A stretch of 22,564 nucleotides of DNA, taken from DRWZ01 sp964601505. GTDB taxonomy: Bacteria > Calescibacteriota > Calescibacteriia > Calescibacteriales > Calescibacteriaceae. Positions within the stretch are counted from its first letter, which is position 1. Every line of letters begins with the position of its first letter. The stretch is taken from NCBI GenBank assembly GCA_964601505.1, contig CAZRNR010000033.1, positions 1 through 22,564 on the forward strand. The letters are read 5' to 3'. This document shows positions 8,097 through 15,878 of the stretch, one piece after another. The notes beneath the pieces are model-generated. The model did no database searches. It saw only the letters and a program-made list of their open reading frames with translations, and was not told where the DNA came from. The translations under genes were made by a program, and so were the position numbers.

Positions 8097-8113
8097 AACA
8101 TTTGTTAAATGTT
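8097..8113 (-). promoter_or_regulatory. Palindrome abutting the epimerase start codon
   Basis: AACATTT-GTT-AAATGTT is a perfect 7-bp inverted repeat with a 3-nt centre, ending at the base before the epimerase ATG. It could be an operator, or an RNA hairpin controlling initiation of a gene with no Shine-Dalgarno. The sequence is A/T-rich and short, so chance cannot be excluded. Confidence 0.25.
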
Positions 8114-8142
8114 GAATAGATTTTTAGTGCTTTTCAAGTTTT

Positions 8143-9012
8143 TCAGAAAAGAAAATATTTGCAGACATAATACAGAACCGGAATAGAGAAAATGAGGCTA
8201 TCAACTCTGTCAAGAATTCCTCCATGTCCTGGGATTAAAAATCCTGAGTCCTTAATACGAACATCCCTTTTTAGAGCAGATTCGGAAACATCACCAATAA
8301 GCCCAACAAAAGCACAAAGAAAACCGAGAAATATATATACGGAAAAACTGCCTTGTGGGTTAAAAATTATCTTCATGACTATTGCGACTATAACAGAAAG
8401 TAAAGCACCACCTAAAAAGCCCTCAAGTGTTTTACCTGGAGATATTTTCTCCACGATTTTTACTCTACCAAATTTTTTCCCAGCAAAGTAAGCTCCTATA
8501 TCTGCAGCCACAGTACATCCCACAACAAAGATGAAAAGAAAAGTTCCTGGGTCCACCCTTGCAAATTCATCGTGTATTTTAACATGGTCCTTCATATTTC
8601 TAATCATCACGGCATGTGCTCCCGCAAGCCATCCGATATAAATGATCCCAAAGTAAGTCATAAGAACTTTCTCAATTGCTCCCTTAAACTCTCTCGATAC
8701 TATCTGAACAAAAAAGATAGCTATCAGCGAGAATGATAGAACAGCGGATATAAAGTCATATGGAGTGACATAGGAAAGAAAAGGCAAGGAAGAAGAAATA
8801 ACTATCCCAAGGAGCTTATATGGACTTTCACCCTTTAATTCAAGAAGCTGATATAGTTCAACAGAAGCTAGGGCCACAAAAGCTGTTATAAAAAGAACGA
8901 ATATCAAACCGCCTTCAAAGATGATAAATAAAGTTATCAAACCCAGAATAAGTCCAGATATCACCCTCAAGCGTAGTTCCTTTGGATCAAAAACTCTTTT
9001 ATCACTTTGCAT
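8143..9012 (-). CDS. cdsA: Phosphatidate cytidylyltransferase
   Basis: A 289-residue polytopic membrane enzyme that makes CDP-diacylglycerol from phosphatidic acid and CTP, the branch point of phospholipid synthesis. The family signature is intact at the C-terminus: SALKRDVRIKDSGFLIPGHG followed by GILDRVDS, containing the KD and DR-x-D acidic residues that bind the divalent metals. About seven or eight hydrophobic helices precede it, including GLILGLITLFIIFEGGLIFV near the start, and the conserved GKTLEGFLGG loop is present. The start at 9012 (MQSDKRVFD) leaves only 52 nt to the divergently transcribed ttuB. It appears to lead a three-gene minus-strand run with the epimerase and the metE-like gene. 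Confidence 0.95.
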   Translation of the reverse strand: MQSDKRVFDPKELRLRVISGLILGLITLFIIFEGGLIFVLFITAFVALASVELYQLLELKGESPYKLLGIVISSSLPFLSYVTPYDFISAVLSFSLIAIFFVQIVSREFKGAIEKVLMTYFGIIYIGWLAGAHAVMIRNMKDHVKIHDEFARVDPGTFLFIFVVGCTVAADIGAYFAGKKFGRVKIVEKISPGKTLEGFLGGALLSVIVAIVMKIIFNPQGSFSVYIFLGFLCAFVGLIGDVSESALKRDVRIKDSGFLIPGHGGILDRVDSLIFSIPVLYYVCKYFLF

Positions 9013-9064
9013 AAATTACCAACGATTATATTTTACCTTAAAACACTTTTATATTCTTTTAGAT
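9013..9064. promoter_or_regulatory. Compact divergent promoter region, cdsA / ttuB
   Basis: Only 52 nt separate the divergent starts of cdsA and ttuB, so both promoters must lie here or overlap the coding ends. The segment is A/T-rich with TATATT-like elements (for example TTATATTCTTTT near 9049-9060), and neither gene has a Shine-Dalgarno. Short-leader or leaderless transcripts are likely. The individual boxes cannot be assigned with confidence. Confidence 0.35.
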
Positions 9065-9283
9065 ATGCAAGATAATAAAGGAAAGATTTTTATTTTGTAT
9101 CGCAATAAGAAGATAGTATTTGAAGAAAAAGAGATAAAGGTAAAAGATATAATAAAAAGATTAAATCTTTCAACCGATTATGCCTTTGCTGTAAAAAATG
9201 GAGAGATTTTAGATGCGAATGAAATTGTTAAAGCAGGAGATGAAATAAAAATAATAAATGCCATTTCAGGAGGAATCAGATGA
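9065..9283 (+). CDS. ttuB: TtuB-like ubiquitin-fold sulfur carrier with a -GG-IR tail
   Basis: A 72-residue MoaD/ThiS/ubiquitin-fold protein. In the tRNA thiolation pathway such a carrier is adenylated at its C-terminal Gly, loaded as a thiocarboxylate and donates sulfur to TtuA. Evidence: small size, beta-grasp pattern, the late VKAGDEIKIINAISGG segment (the AISGG ending is typical of TtuB) and position directly before ttuA. I start it at 9065 (MQDNKGKIFILYRN); the frame is open further upstream, but that would run into cdsA on the other strand. The oddity is two residues, Ile71-Arg72, after the Gly69-Gly70 pair that should be the terminus. Either they are removed by a protease or the protein is not activated in the usual way. 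The stop overlaps the ttuA start (ATGA). Confidence 0.85.
   Translation: MQDNKGKIFILYRNKKIVFEEKEIKVKDIIKRLNLSTDYAFAVKNGEILDANEIVKAGDEIKIINAISGGIR
9269..9274 (+). promoter_or_regulatory. ttuA ribosome-binding site made by the Gly-Gly codons of ttuB
   Basis: GGAGGA encodes the diglycine of TtuB and lies 5 nt before the ttuA ATG at 9280, so it is also a strong Shine-Dalgarno. The two extra ttuB codons (ATC AGA) occupy the spacer, and the ttuB stop overlaps the ttuA start. This implies tight translational coupling of carrier and enzyme. Confidence 0.75.
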
Positions 9284-10170
9284 GAAAATGTATAAAATGT
9301 GGAAAGCAAACCCAAATATATCTTCCCCAACACAGATTAGCACTATGCAAAGAAGACTACAAAACTTGGTTTGAGTCAAGAACTGAAAGGACAATAGAGC
9401 AGTTTAAAATGTTCGACAGAACAGAAAAAATCCTGGTTGCAGTATCTGGAGGTAAGGATAGTTTGTCTCTTTGGAATGTTCTGGTAAAGTTAGGATACAA
9501 CGCAGATGGCCTCTACATAAATCTTGGGATTCACGAGTATTCAAAAATCTCACAAGAAAAAGTTCAAAAATTTGCAAACTCAATAAAAAAGCAACTTCAC
9601 ATAGTTGAAATCAAGAGTGAATTTGGTAAATCTATACCAGAAATAGCAAAGGATAGGAGGAAGCCAGCTTGCTCATCTTGCGGCGCTATAAAGAGGTACT
9701 ACATGAACCTTTATGCCCACAAGCTTGGTTATAATGTCATCGCAACAGGACACAATCTTGATGATGAAGTGTCTGTTTTACTCCTAAACACACTAAGCTG
9801 GAATGTAGATTATCTCTCAAGGCAATACCCTGTTCTACCTGAGGAGAATGGATTTGTAAGAAAAGTGAAACCATTTTGCAAGGCAAGTGAGAAAGAAACA
9901 GCAATGTATGCTGTGTTATCTAACATAGACTATATAGAAGATGAATGTCCCTATGCAGATGGCTCAACAACAATAAACCATAAAAAGATCCTAGCCCAAA
10001 TAGAGGAATTTTCTCCAGGAACAAAATTAAGATTCTACCTTGAATTTCTATCAAAAATGTATCCTTTAATTACCGAAAAAAAGAAAAACGAAGTTGTTAT
10101 AAAAAGTTGTAGATTATGTGGAGAGCCAACGCAATCGGAAATATGTTCAATCTGTAGGATGAAAGCTTAA
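9280..10170 (+). CDS. ttuA: tRNA-5-methyluridine(54) 2-sulfurtransferase
   Basis: A 296-residue TtcA/TtuA-family enzyme that adenylates U54/T54 of tRNA and replaces O2 with sulfur from TtuB, giving 2-thioribothymidine, which stabilises tRNA in thermophiles. Visible parts: N-terminal zinc ribbon (Cys4, Cys7, His18, Cys23), PP-loop VSGGKDS at 55-61, [4Fe-4S] ligands Cys131 and Cys134 (CSSC) plus Cys223, and a C-terminal zinc ribbon (Cys277, Cys280, Cys289, Cys292). The two zinc ribbons together with an adjacent TtuB favour TtuA over TtcA, which acts on C32. The start is set by the GGAGG in the end of ttuB. The 3' end overlaps the convergent VOC gene by 4 nt. Confidence 0.92.
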   Translation: MRKCIKCGKQTQIYLPQHRLALCKEDYKTWFESRTERTIEQFKMFDRTEKILVAVSGGKDSLSLWNVLVKLGYNADGLYINLGIHEYSKISQEKVQKFANSIKKQLHIVEIKSEFGKSIPEIAKDRRKPACSSCGAIKRYYMNLYAHKLGYNVIATGHNLDDEVSVLLLNTLSWNVDYLSRQYPVLPEENGFVRKVKPFCKASEKETAMYAVLSNIDYIEDECPYADGSTTINHKKILAQIEEFSPGTKLRFYLEFLSKMYPLITEKKKNEVVIKSCRLCGEPTQSEICSICRMKA

Positions 10171-10892
10171 TGCTCAAAAGATTTCGCTCTATATCCCTTC
10201 TCAACTATCTCAAGCAGAATCCCCATAAAATCCTTGGGATGTATAAAAACAACCCTCTTGCCTGTTGCACCAATTCTTGGACCTATAAGCTTATACCCTT
10301 TACTTTTAAGTTCTTCAACTTTCCTATCAAAATCTTCAGTTTCAATAGCTATGTGATGTATGCCCTCTCCTCTCTTTTCAAGGAAAGACTGCACAGCTGA
10401 GTCCTGCGAGAAAGGTTCAAGAAGTTCAATCCGCGTCCCACCAACCCATATAAAAGACGCAACAAGCCCCTCTGTCTCCACCCTATGCCTACCAGATGGC
10501 TTCACTCCAAGAACATCATAAAATTTTCTCTCTGCCTCATCAATATTCCTGACAGCCACTCCTATATGTTCAGAAAATGGTAAGAACCCAGCAACCATTA
10601 TATCTATTGGAGAAAGTCTATATACATTTACCTGCAGATCACCTAAAGCTTCCTTTACAGCGTATACCCAATCTTCAATCTGAGAGACTATAATAACCTC
10701 AATAGGTTTGAAATTCATTACATCTACCTTTAATATCTGAATATAAGGTTCAGAAGGAGGAAAAATCTTTATAACATAAATCACTTTCTTCTGATCATTT
10801 TCACAAAACAAAGTATCCCCCCTTATACTGATATTGTAATAAGGCTTCAGGACCTCCATCAGAACGGTTCTGACTTTTTCAATCTCATTCAT
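10167..10892 (-). CDS. VOC-superfamily protein, methylmalonyl-CoA epimerase-like, with extra N-terminal domain
   Basis: A 241-residue protein. Residues about 106-232 match methylmalonyl-CoA epimerase: SEHIGVAVRNIDEAERKFYD, GTRIELLEPFSQDSAVQSFL, EKRGEGIHHIAIETEDF and KRVVFIHPKDFMGILLEIVE. The metal-binding positions are His109, His179/His180 and Glu228. The fourth, usually Gln in an SQG motif, is Glu141 here (TEG), which can still bind a metal. Such enzymes interconvert R- and S-methylmalonyl-CoA in propionate metabolism, but lactoylglutathione lyase and dioxygenases share the fold. About 100 N-terminal residues (including KIFPPSEPYIQILKVDVMNF and VIIVSQIEDWVYAVKEAL) are additional and unrecognised. 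No methylmalonyl-CoA mutase is nearby. The epimerase assignment is probable, not proven. Confidence 0.68.
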   Translation of the reverse strand: MNEIEKVRTVLMEVLKPYYNISIRGDTLFCENDQKKVIYVIKIFPPSEPYIQILKVDVMNFKPIEVIIVSQIEDWVYAVKEALGDLQVNVYRLSPIDIMVAGFLPFSEHIGVAVRNIDEAERKFYDVLGVKPSGRHRVETEGLVASFIWVGGTRIELLEPFSQDSAVQSFLEKRGEGIHHIAIETEDFDRKVEELKSKGYKLIGPRIGATGKRVVFIHPKDFMGILLEIVEKGYRAKSFEH

Positions 10893-11131
10893 GCCTTCTA
10901 TTTATAGTCCTTAATAATCTGAAAACATTATTTTCCGGAGGTTATAAACTACTTCCAAAAAGGTGAACATTGTATAATATGAAAATGAATTGTGATCACG
11001 TAAATCAAGTGAGAAGAGATGAAAATAGTCAGTTTAAAAGTGCCTAGAAGAAAAGTATATTGTTTTTACCAATCTAAAAATAGATAGACATATCGAATCA
11101 CGGATAATTATGTCATAATACTGCTTAAAAA

Positions 11132-11542
11132 CTATGGTCTCATTCGCTCAAGAGAATTCTTTATAGAGTTAAACTCCCCTGAAATGAACTGAGATGAAAT
11201 TCTATATCTCAAAGCATTTTCTGATAGCTTCATCATCTCATTATCAATATCAACAGAGTTCTTATCTTCACCAAAAGATGTTGTCTCATAATAGACTCGA
11301 GGATGTGGATCTGGATAAGGTCTTATCTGAATATGTCTTTCAGAAGTCCTGACCAATTTAAGCCTTGAATATTTTTCACCTTCAAACACACTCTTTAGAT
11401 ACTCTTCAAACCTCAGATCTTTGGCTTTGTATCCTGGAGTATCAACATTTGCTATGTTTGAATTTATTATAAGGTTTCTTTCAAGAAAAACATCTAATGA
11501 TTTTCTATAAAGTTCAAAATCGCTTCCAAAGAGTTCTTTCAT
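11132..11542 (-). CDS. flgB: Flagellar basal-body rod protein FlgB
   Basis: A 136-residue proximal rod subunit of the flagellar axle, secreted by the flagellar export apparatus. The N-terminal rod signature is clear (INSNIANVDTPGYKAKDLRF, with NIANVDTPGY at 29-38), as is the C-terminal coiled-coil segment NSVDIDNEMMKLSENALRYR followed by ISSQFISGEFNSIK. A GGGAGGT Shine-Dalgarno at 11551-11557 sits 8 nt before the start and directly after the flagellin stop, so it is cotranslated with flagellin. Unusually, flgC and fliE do not follow: 239 nt without a recognisable gene separate it from the VOC gene. Confidence 0.93.
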   Translation of the reverse strand: MKELFGSDFELYRKSLDVFLERNLIINSNIANVDTPGYKAKDLRFEEYLKSVFEGEKYSRLKLVRTSERHIQIRPYPDPHPRVYYETTSFGEDKNSVDIDNEMMKLSENALRYRISSQFISGEFNSIKNSLERMRP

Positions 11543-11559
11543 TTCAAACTACCTCCCTT

Positions 11560-12864
11560 CTAGCCACCACCGATAAGTTGTAGAACAAGCTGAGGAGTGA
11601 GTCTGGCTATAGCCACCATAGCGTTAGCGCTTTGCTGAACAACCTGTAGGGCAGTAAGGTGAAGAGCATCTTCGTCGAACTTAGCGTCAATTATAGCTGA
11701 TCTTTGTACTTGGGCTATTATTCTCTGATCTTGGACCTGCGTTTGCGCAACCTCAAGCATATGCTTGACAGCCCCAACACGAGCTCTGATATTTTCTATA
11801 TACTCTATGGCTTCACCTATAATCGTCACAGCAGTCTCAGGTGAGCTTCTCATATCAAAAGTGAACATGAGCCCACCACCCAGAGATATAGACCCCAAAA
11901 GATTTTCCGGTTCAAGGTTAGGTATATCAAAATGAACATAATCAAATTCAGTAGAGACATTGGTTCCCCTGAAGTACCTCGCCTCTCCCCTTTGCAAAGT
12001 TATAACAACCGGATTTCCGCCCTGAAGCTGAGTCGCCGGACCTATTCCACCTCCTGTAACATTCTCAACATATATCCTCATTCCAAGATTGACAAAGTCA
12101 AGAACTTGAGCTCCCGTAAAATTTATCCTTATTGATTCGGTAAAGACCACATTGCCTCCGATGAATAACTCGGATGTCGCAATACCACCATTAATGTTGA
12201 ACCTGATCGAAGCCAGCTCTCCGAAGCTTATAGAACTTGTAAACATAGCTCCCTGAGTAGTTCCAGGGATTGAATTTCCAAGCACTGTAACCAAGTTTGA
12301 TACAGACACATCAGCTCTCGTTCCTGATGCATATCCTCCAAGATTAACACCAGTCACATCTATATCTTCTTTATGTCTGAATATAGTTATCGGAGTTCCA
12401 CCAGTGACGAAAACAATACTTACAGGACCTATAACCCTATTTCCAAGCCCCCCTCTTATAAGCTGCTGCTTTTGAAAGACAGTAGATCTGACCAACTTTC
12501 TGATCTCCTCATAAAGCATGTTTGAAGCATTCTGAAGAGATGTTATCTCAGCAGAATCTGATGATTGAGTAGCCCTTTCGGCATTCATCTTAAGCTGAGA
12601 GAGTATATTATAAATTCCCTCAACTGTATCTTCGATCTTAGATAATATGGATTGACCTTTTGTAACTTGTTCCTGAGCTATCTGAAGCGTATTTAGAGCA
12701 CGAGTCAAATTATTAGCCTGAACGAGAGCTCCAACATCTTCCGAGGCAGAATTAACGCGCTTTCCAGTCTGGAGCCTCTTCATCACACCTCCAAGTTCTA
12801 TGGTAGCTCGCCTCAAATCTTCAGTAGCAACTACGCCATGGGGATTTGTCCTTACCGGAATCAT
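11560..12864 (-). CDS. Flagellin
   Basis: A 434-residue filament subunit. The N-terminal D0/D1 region (about 1-135) carries the family pattern, for example GGVMKRLQTGKRVNSASEDV and ALNTLQIAQEQVTKGQSILS. The C-terminal D1/D0 region (about 350-434) has ARVGAVKHMLEVAQTQVQDQ and LTALQVVQQSANAMVAIARL. About 210 central residues are a Gly/Val/Thr-rich, beta-forming hypervariable domain exposed on the filament. The C-terminus ends LIGGG rather than the common LL-R. The start is preceded only by a weak AGGG. It is followed after 17 nt by flgB, with nadE 71 nt upstream on the same strand. Flagellin and the hook-associated protein FlgL share these ends; length, completeness and lack of hook-associated features favour flagellin. 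Confidence 0.88.
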   Translation of the reverse strand: MIPVRTNPHGVVATEDLRRATIELGGVMKRLQTGKRVNSASEDVGALVQANNLTRALNTLQIAQEQVTKGQSILSKIEDTVEGIYNILSQLKMNAERATQSSDSAEITSLQNASNMLYEEIRKLVRSTVFQKQQLIRGGLGNRVIGPVSIVFVTGGTPITIFRHKEDIDVTGVNLGGYASGTRADVSVSNLVTVLGNSIPGTTQGAMFTSSISFGELASIRFNINGGIATSELFIGGNVVFTESIRINFTGAQVLDFVNLGMRIYVENVTGGGIGPATQLQGGNPVVITLQRGEARYFRGTNVSTEFDYVHFDIPNLEPENLLGSISLGGGLMFTFDMRSSPETAVTIIGEAIEYIENIRARVGAVKHMLEVAQTQVQDQRIIAQVQRSAIIDAKFDEDALHLTALQVVQQSANAMVAIARLTPQLVLQLIGGG

Positions 12865-12878
12865 AGTACCCTAATCTG

Positions 12879-12913
12879 AAAAAAGCGTTCCATAGGAAAT
12901 CATTTCCTAGTGG
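12879..12913 (-). terminator. Hairpin with T run between nadE and flagellin
   Basis: TAGGAAAT-C-ATTTCCTA at 12893-12909 is a perfect 17-bp palindrome. Flanking CCA and TGG extend the stem with one bulged base. Read on the minus strand, the hairpin is followed 5 nt after its arm by six T residues (12884-12879). It could terminate nadE transcription before flagellin, although the T run is further from the stem than usual. The same palindrome could instead be an operator for flagellin. Confidence 0.4.
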
Positions 12914-12935
12914 GAAAGACAAACCGAAGAAGAAG

Positions 12936-14669
12936 TTAAAATTTTTCTATATAGGATAGAGTCTTTGTTATTGGAAGTCTTCTATCTTTCCCAAATGCCC
13001 TTGAAGTAACTCTAACACCTGGAGGTGCTTGTCTCCTTTTGAATTCTGCTCTTTCAACCATTCTTACAACTTTGATGACCATATCTATATCAAGTTTCAA
13101 TATACTTGCAATAACAGATGGAGAGAAATCTCTTTCAATATAAAGCTTGAGTATCTGATCGAGCATTGAATATGGCATAAGTTCGTCCTCATCTTTCTGT
13201 TCTGGTCTTAACTCTGCAGAAGGAGGTTTTTCAAAAACCCTTCGTGGTATGATGTCAGCACCCTTTTTTCTGTTGTAAAATTTTGCAATCCTATAGACAT
13301 CTGTTTTGTATATGTCCTTTATAGGTGCAAAACCTCCTGCAAGATCTCCGTATAAAGTAGAATATCCTACACTCATTTCACTCTTGTTTCCACAAGCTAG
13401 AACAAGATAGGAAAACTTGTTTGAAATTGTCATAAGAATATTTCCCCTTATTCGCGCCTGAAGATTCTCCTCAGCTGTTGAGAATTTTGTACCAGAAAAT
13501 AAAAAATCTAACTCCCTCAAAAAAGAATCATAAATATTTGATATAGGTATCTTTACGAAGTTTATCCCGAGATTTTTGGCAAGAGCCTCCGAATCTTCCA
13601 CTGAATGATGAGAAGAGAAAACAGAAGGCATAGTGATGCCAAAAACATTGTTTGGGCCCACAGATTCCGAAGCTATGCATGCAACCAAAGATGAATCAAT
13701 TCCACCAGATAGTCCAACTAATACCTTTGAAAAATTGTTTTTAATTATGTAATCTTTTGTTCCCAAAACAAGAGCAGAAAATATTTCCTCTTCATTTTCC
13801 AGAAAATCAAAAAATGTCTCTTCATAGGAGCCAGGAGATTTAGAAAGCACATTCACATTAATAGGCACATCCTGACATCCCAGATATGCAGTCTCATATC
13901 TCACTCTTGTGTCGTGAACTCTACGGAGAAATGTTTCGTCAATGTATATACTTTTGATAAGTATATGTTCTTTGAAACTTGGTGCACGAGCTATAGTTTC
14001 ACCATCTGGAGATATAAAAGAAGAAGAACCATCAAAAACCAATTCATCCTGTCCTCCAACGATATTACAGAACGCTATATAAACAGAGTAATCTGAAGCC
14101 CTTGTACAAAGCATCTGCTCTCTTATTCTTGGTTTGGATATATGATATGGAGAAGCAGATATGTTTATCACAAGGTGAGCACCACCAGAAGTAGTAAGTG
14201 ATAGAAGTGGTTCCGTAGGATGCCAAATGTCCTCACATATAGTAACACCAAACCTAAAACCATCAGATGTCCGAAAAATAGGTATCCTATTACCTCTTTT
14301 GAAATACCTAAACTCATCAAAAACAGCGTAGTTTGGGAGATGCATTTTCTCATATGTGTAAATCTTCCCATTACAAATAATTGCAGAAGCATTATAAAGA
14401 TCATCTTTCTTTGACACATATCCAACAACAACAATGAAATCTCCAACCCGATCAGCTAACCTTCTTATTAAATTATCCTGAGCCTCAATAAAATCATGGT
14501 GAAATACAAGATCTTCTGGGGGATAACCACACAAAGAGAGTTCAGGGAAGCAAATTATTTTCGCCCCTAAATGCAAACTTCTCTCAATAAAGTTCAATAT
14601 CTTCTCATAGTTGCTCCTCAAATCACCTACGATGGAATTTATCTGACAGAGAGCGATCTTAACATACAT
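12936..14669 (-). CDS. nadE: Glutamine-dependent NAD+ synthetase
   Basis: A 577-residue two-domain enzyme that amidates deamido-NAD to NAD+ using ATP and glutamine. The N-terminal nitrilase-type glutaminase domain (about 1-270) has the Glu-Lys-Cys triad: Glu43 in FPELSLCGYPPEDL, Lys108 in YEKMHLPNY and Cys145 in VTICEDIWHP. The C-terminal synthetase domain has the ATP pyrophosphatase loop SGGIDSS at 321-327, NLQARIRGNILMTISN, GNKSEMSVGYSTLYGDLAGG and the PPGVRVTSRAFGKDRRLPIT tail. The length is typical of the glutamine-dependent form. It lies 36 nt after dxr on the same strand. Another NAD-related gene, the PncC-Nudix fusion, is in the window. Confidence 0.96.
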   Translation of the reverse strand: MYVKIALCQINSIVGDLRSNYEKILNFIERSLHLGAKIICFPELSLCGYPPEDLVFHHDFIEAQDNLIRRLADRVGDFIVVVGYVSKKDDLYNASAIICNGKIYTYEKMHLPNYAVFDEFRYFKRGNRIPIFRTSDGFRFGVTICEDIWHPTEPLLSLTTSGGAHLVINISASPYHISKPRIREQMLCTRASDYSVYIAFCNIVGGQDELVFDGSSSFISPDGETIARAPSFKEHILIKSIYIDETFLRRVHDTRVRYETAYLGCQDVPINVNVLSKSPGSYEETFFDFLENEEEIFSALVLGTKDYIIKNNFSKVLVGLSGGIDSSLVACIASESVGPNNVFGITMPSVFSSHHSVEDSEALAKNLGINFVKIPISNIYDSFLRELDFLFSGTKFSTAEENLQARIRGNILMTISNKFSYLVLACGNKSEMSVGYSTLYGDLAGGFAPIKDIYKTDVYRIAKFYNRKKGADIIPRRVFEKPPSAELRPEQKDEDELMPYSMLDQILKLYIERDFSPSVIASILKLDIDMVIKVVRMVERAEFKRRQAPPGVRVTSRAFGKDRRLPITKTLSYIEKF

Positions 14670-14705
14670 ATAGATAAAAAGTTAATTTCAAAAAAATAAA
14701 CTTTT

Positions 14706-15878
14706 TTAACTATCTGAATTCATTACAAATCTTTCTGCTATTTTCAGAGCAGTTCTCTTCGCTTCCTTTGAAAGTTTCAAAACATCACCCAGATCATTTA
14801 TGCTTACTGTATCTATGATCCTCTCAAAATATGTAATAGTTCCATCAACTATTTTGAATATATCTGTAAATCTTATCTTTTTCTGTAAGAAGAGATTCAC
14901 AGCAATGTCGTCCGCAGAAACAAGAACACAAGGCAAAGGATATTTAGAACATCTCCAACCAAGTAAAATTGCAGGAAATCTTTCAGTGTCTGGATCCATA
15001 AATCTATAAGACCCACCCCAAACTTCAGGAATAGAAAATGGAACTTCAAATTCCCGGTCGTATAGCAAAGAATACATGATAGGAATCCTCATATCTGGAT
15101 AGTGAGCCGACATAATCATAGTTCCATCTCTGTACTCAACAGCTGAATGTATGATAGCCTCCGGATGAACTTTAACGGCGATTATATCCACAGGTAAATC
15201 AAAAAGATAGCTTGCCTCAATTATTTCAAAGGCTTTGTTCATAAGGTTCGCACTATCTATGGTTATTTTCTCCCCCATACGCCAAACGGGATGTTTCAAA
15301 GCATCTTCAACTTTCACATTTTCTAAATCCGATTTTGATAAATTTAAAAATGGTCCACCGGAAGCCGTTATATATATCTTCTTGATATTTTTTTTCCCAT
15401 ATTTATTCAAGATTTTCCACAAAGACGAATGCTCGCTATCTATTGGAAGTATCTTTGCCCCAGTTGATTCTGCTAATGAAAAAATGAACTTTCCTCCACA
15501 TAGTATTGCTTCCTTCGAAGCAACAGCTACTCTCTTCCCAGCCTTTACAGCCTCTATTGTAGGCTCAACAGAATCAAATCCTGGAACACCTATCACCACA
15601 AACTGAACTTCCTCTGACTTTATTATTTCTTTTTGATCCCTAATTTCTATCCCAGAAACTTCCTTTTTTATCTTATATCTTCCTTCTTCAGATGCAATAT
15701 AAACATATTTCGGCTTGTACCTACTTATCTGTCTTACAAGAGTTTCAATATTCCTATTTGTAGTAAGGCCGACAACTTTAAATCTATCCTGAAACATATC
15801 TATAACTTCAAGAGTTTGCACCCCTATTGAACCCGTAGAGCCAATTATAGCAACACCAATTCTATTCTCTCCCATCAA
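14706..15878 (-). CDS. dxr: 1-deoxy-D-xylulose 5-phosphate reductoisomerase
   Basis: A 390-residue enzyme that converts DXP to 2-C-methyl-D-erythritol 4-phosphate with NADPH, the first committed step of the MEP isoprenoid pathway. Motifs: NADPH loop GSTGSIG (13-19), metal ligands Asp147 and Glu149 in PIDSEHSSLW, TASGGPF, the HPVWRMGEKITIDSANLMNK block and the VHPEAIIHSAVEYRDG segment that closes the active site. Small departures are Ser instead of Asn in the usual NKE motif (VASKEAILCGG) and NKAFE for the more common NKGLE. Two adjacent ATGs (15878 and 15875) could start it; there is no clear Shine-Dalgarno. It leads the nadE-flagellin-flgB run on this strand. Confidence 0.96.
   Translation of the reverse strand: MMGENRIGVAIIGSTGSIGVQTLEVIDMFQDRFKVVGLTTNRNIETLVRQISRYKPKYVYIASEEGRYKIKKEVSGIEIRDQKEIIKSEEVQFVVIGVPGFDSVEPTIEAVKAGKRVAVASKEAILCGGKFIFSLAESTGAKILPIDSEHSSLWKILNKYGKKNIKKIYITASGGPFLNLSKSDLENVKVEDALKHPVWRMGEKITIDSANLMNKAFEIIEASYLFDLPVDIIAVKVHPEAIIHSAVEYRDGTMIMSAHYPDMRIPIMYSLLYDREFEVPFSIPEVWGGSYRFMDPDTERFPAILLGWRCSKYPLPCVLVSADDIAVNLFLQKKIRFTDIFKIVDGTITYFERIIDTVSINDLGDVLKLSKEAKRTALKIAERFVMNSDS

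Noticed and set aside
10992..10999. GTGATCAC as a CRP-like operator
   Set aside because: Only an 8-bp palindrome; the TGTGA-N6-TCACA spacing is absent and no dependent gene lies nearby.
10979..11047. 22-codon frame after a TATAAT-like box (MKMNCDHVNQVRRDENSQFK)
   Set aside because: Too short, no close Shine-Dalgarno, no recognisable feature; consistent with chance.
12865..12892. Sigma-54-like promoter upstream of flagellin (TGGAACG-N4-TTTCA on the minus strand)
   Set aside because: The -12 GC is TC, and the predicted transcription start would fall at the flagellin ATG itself, leaving no leader.
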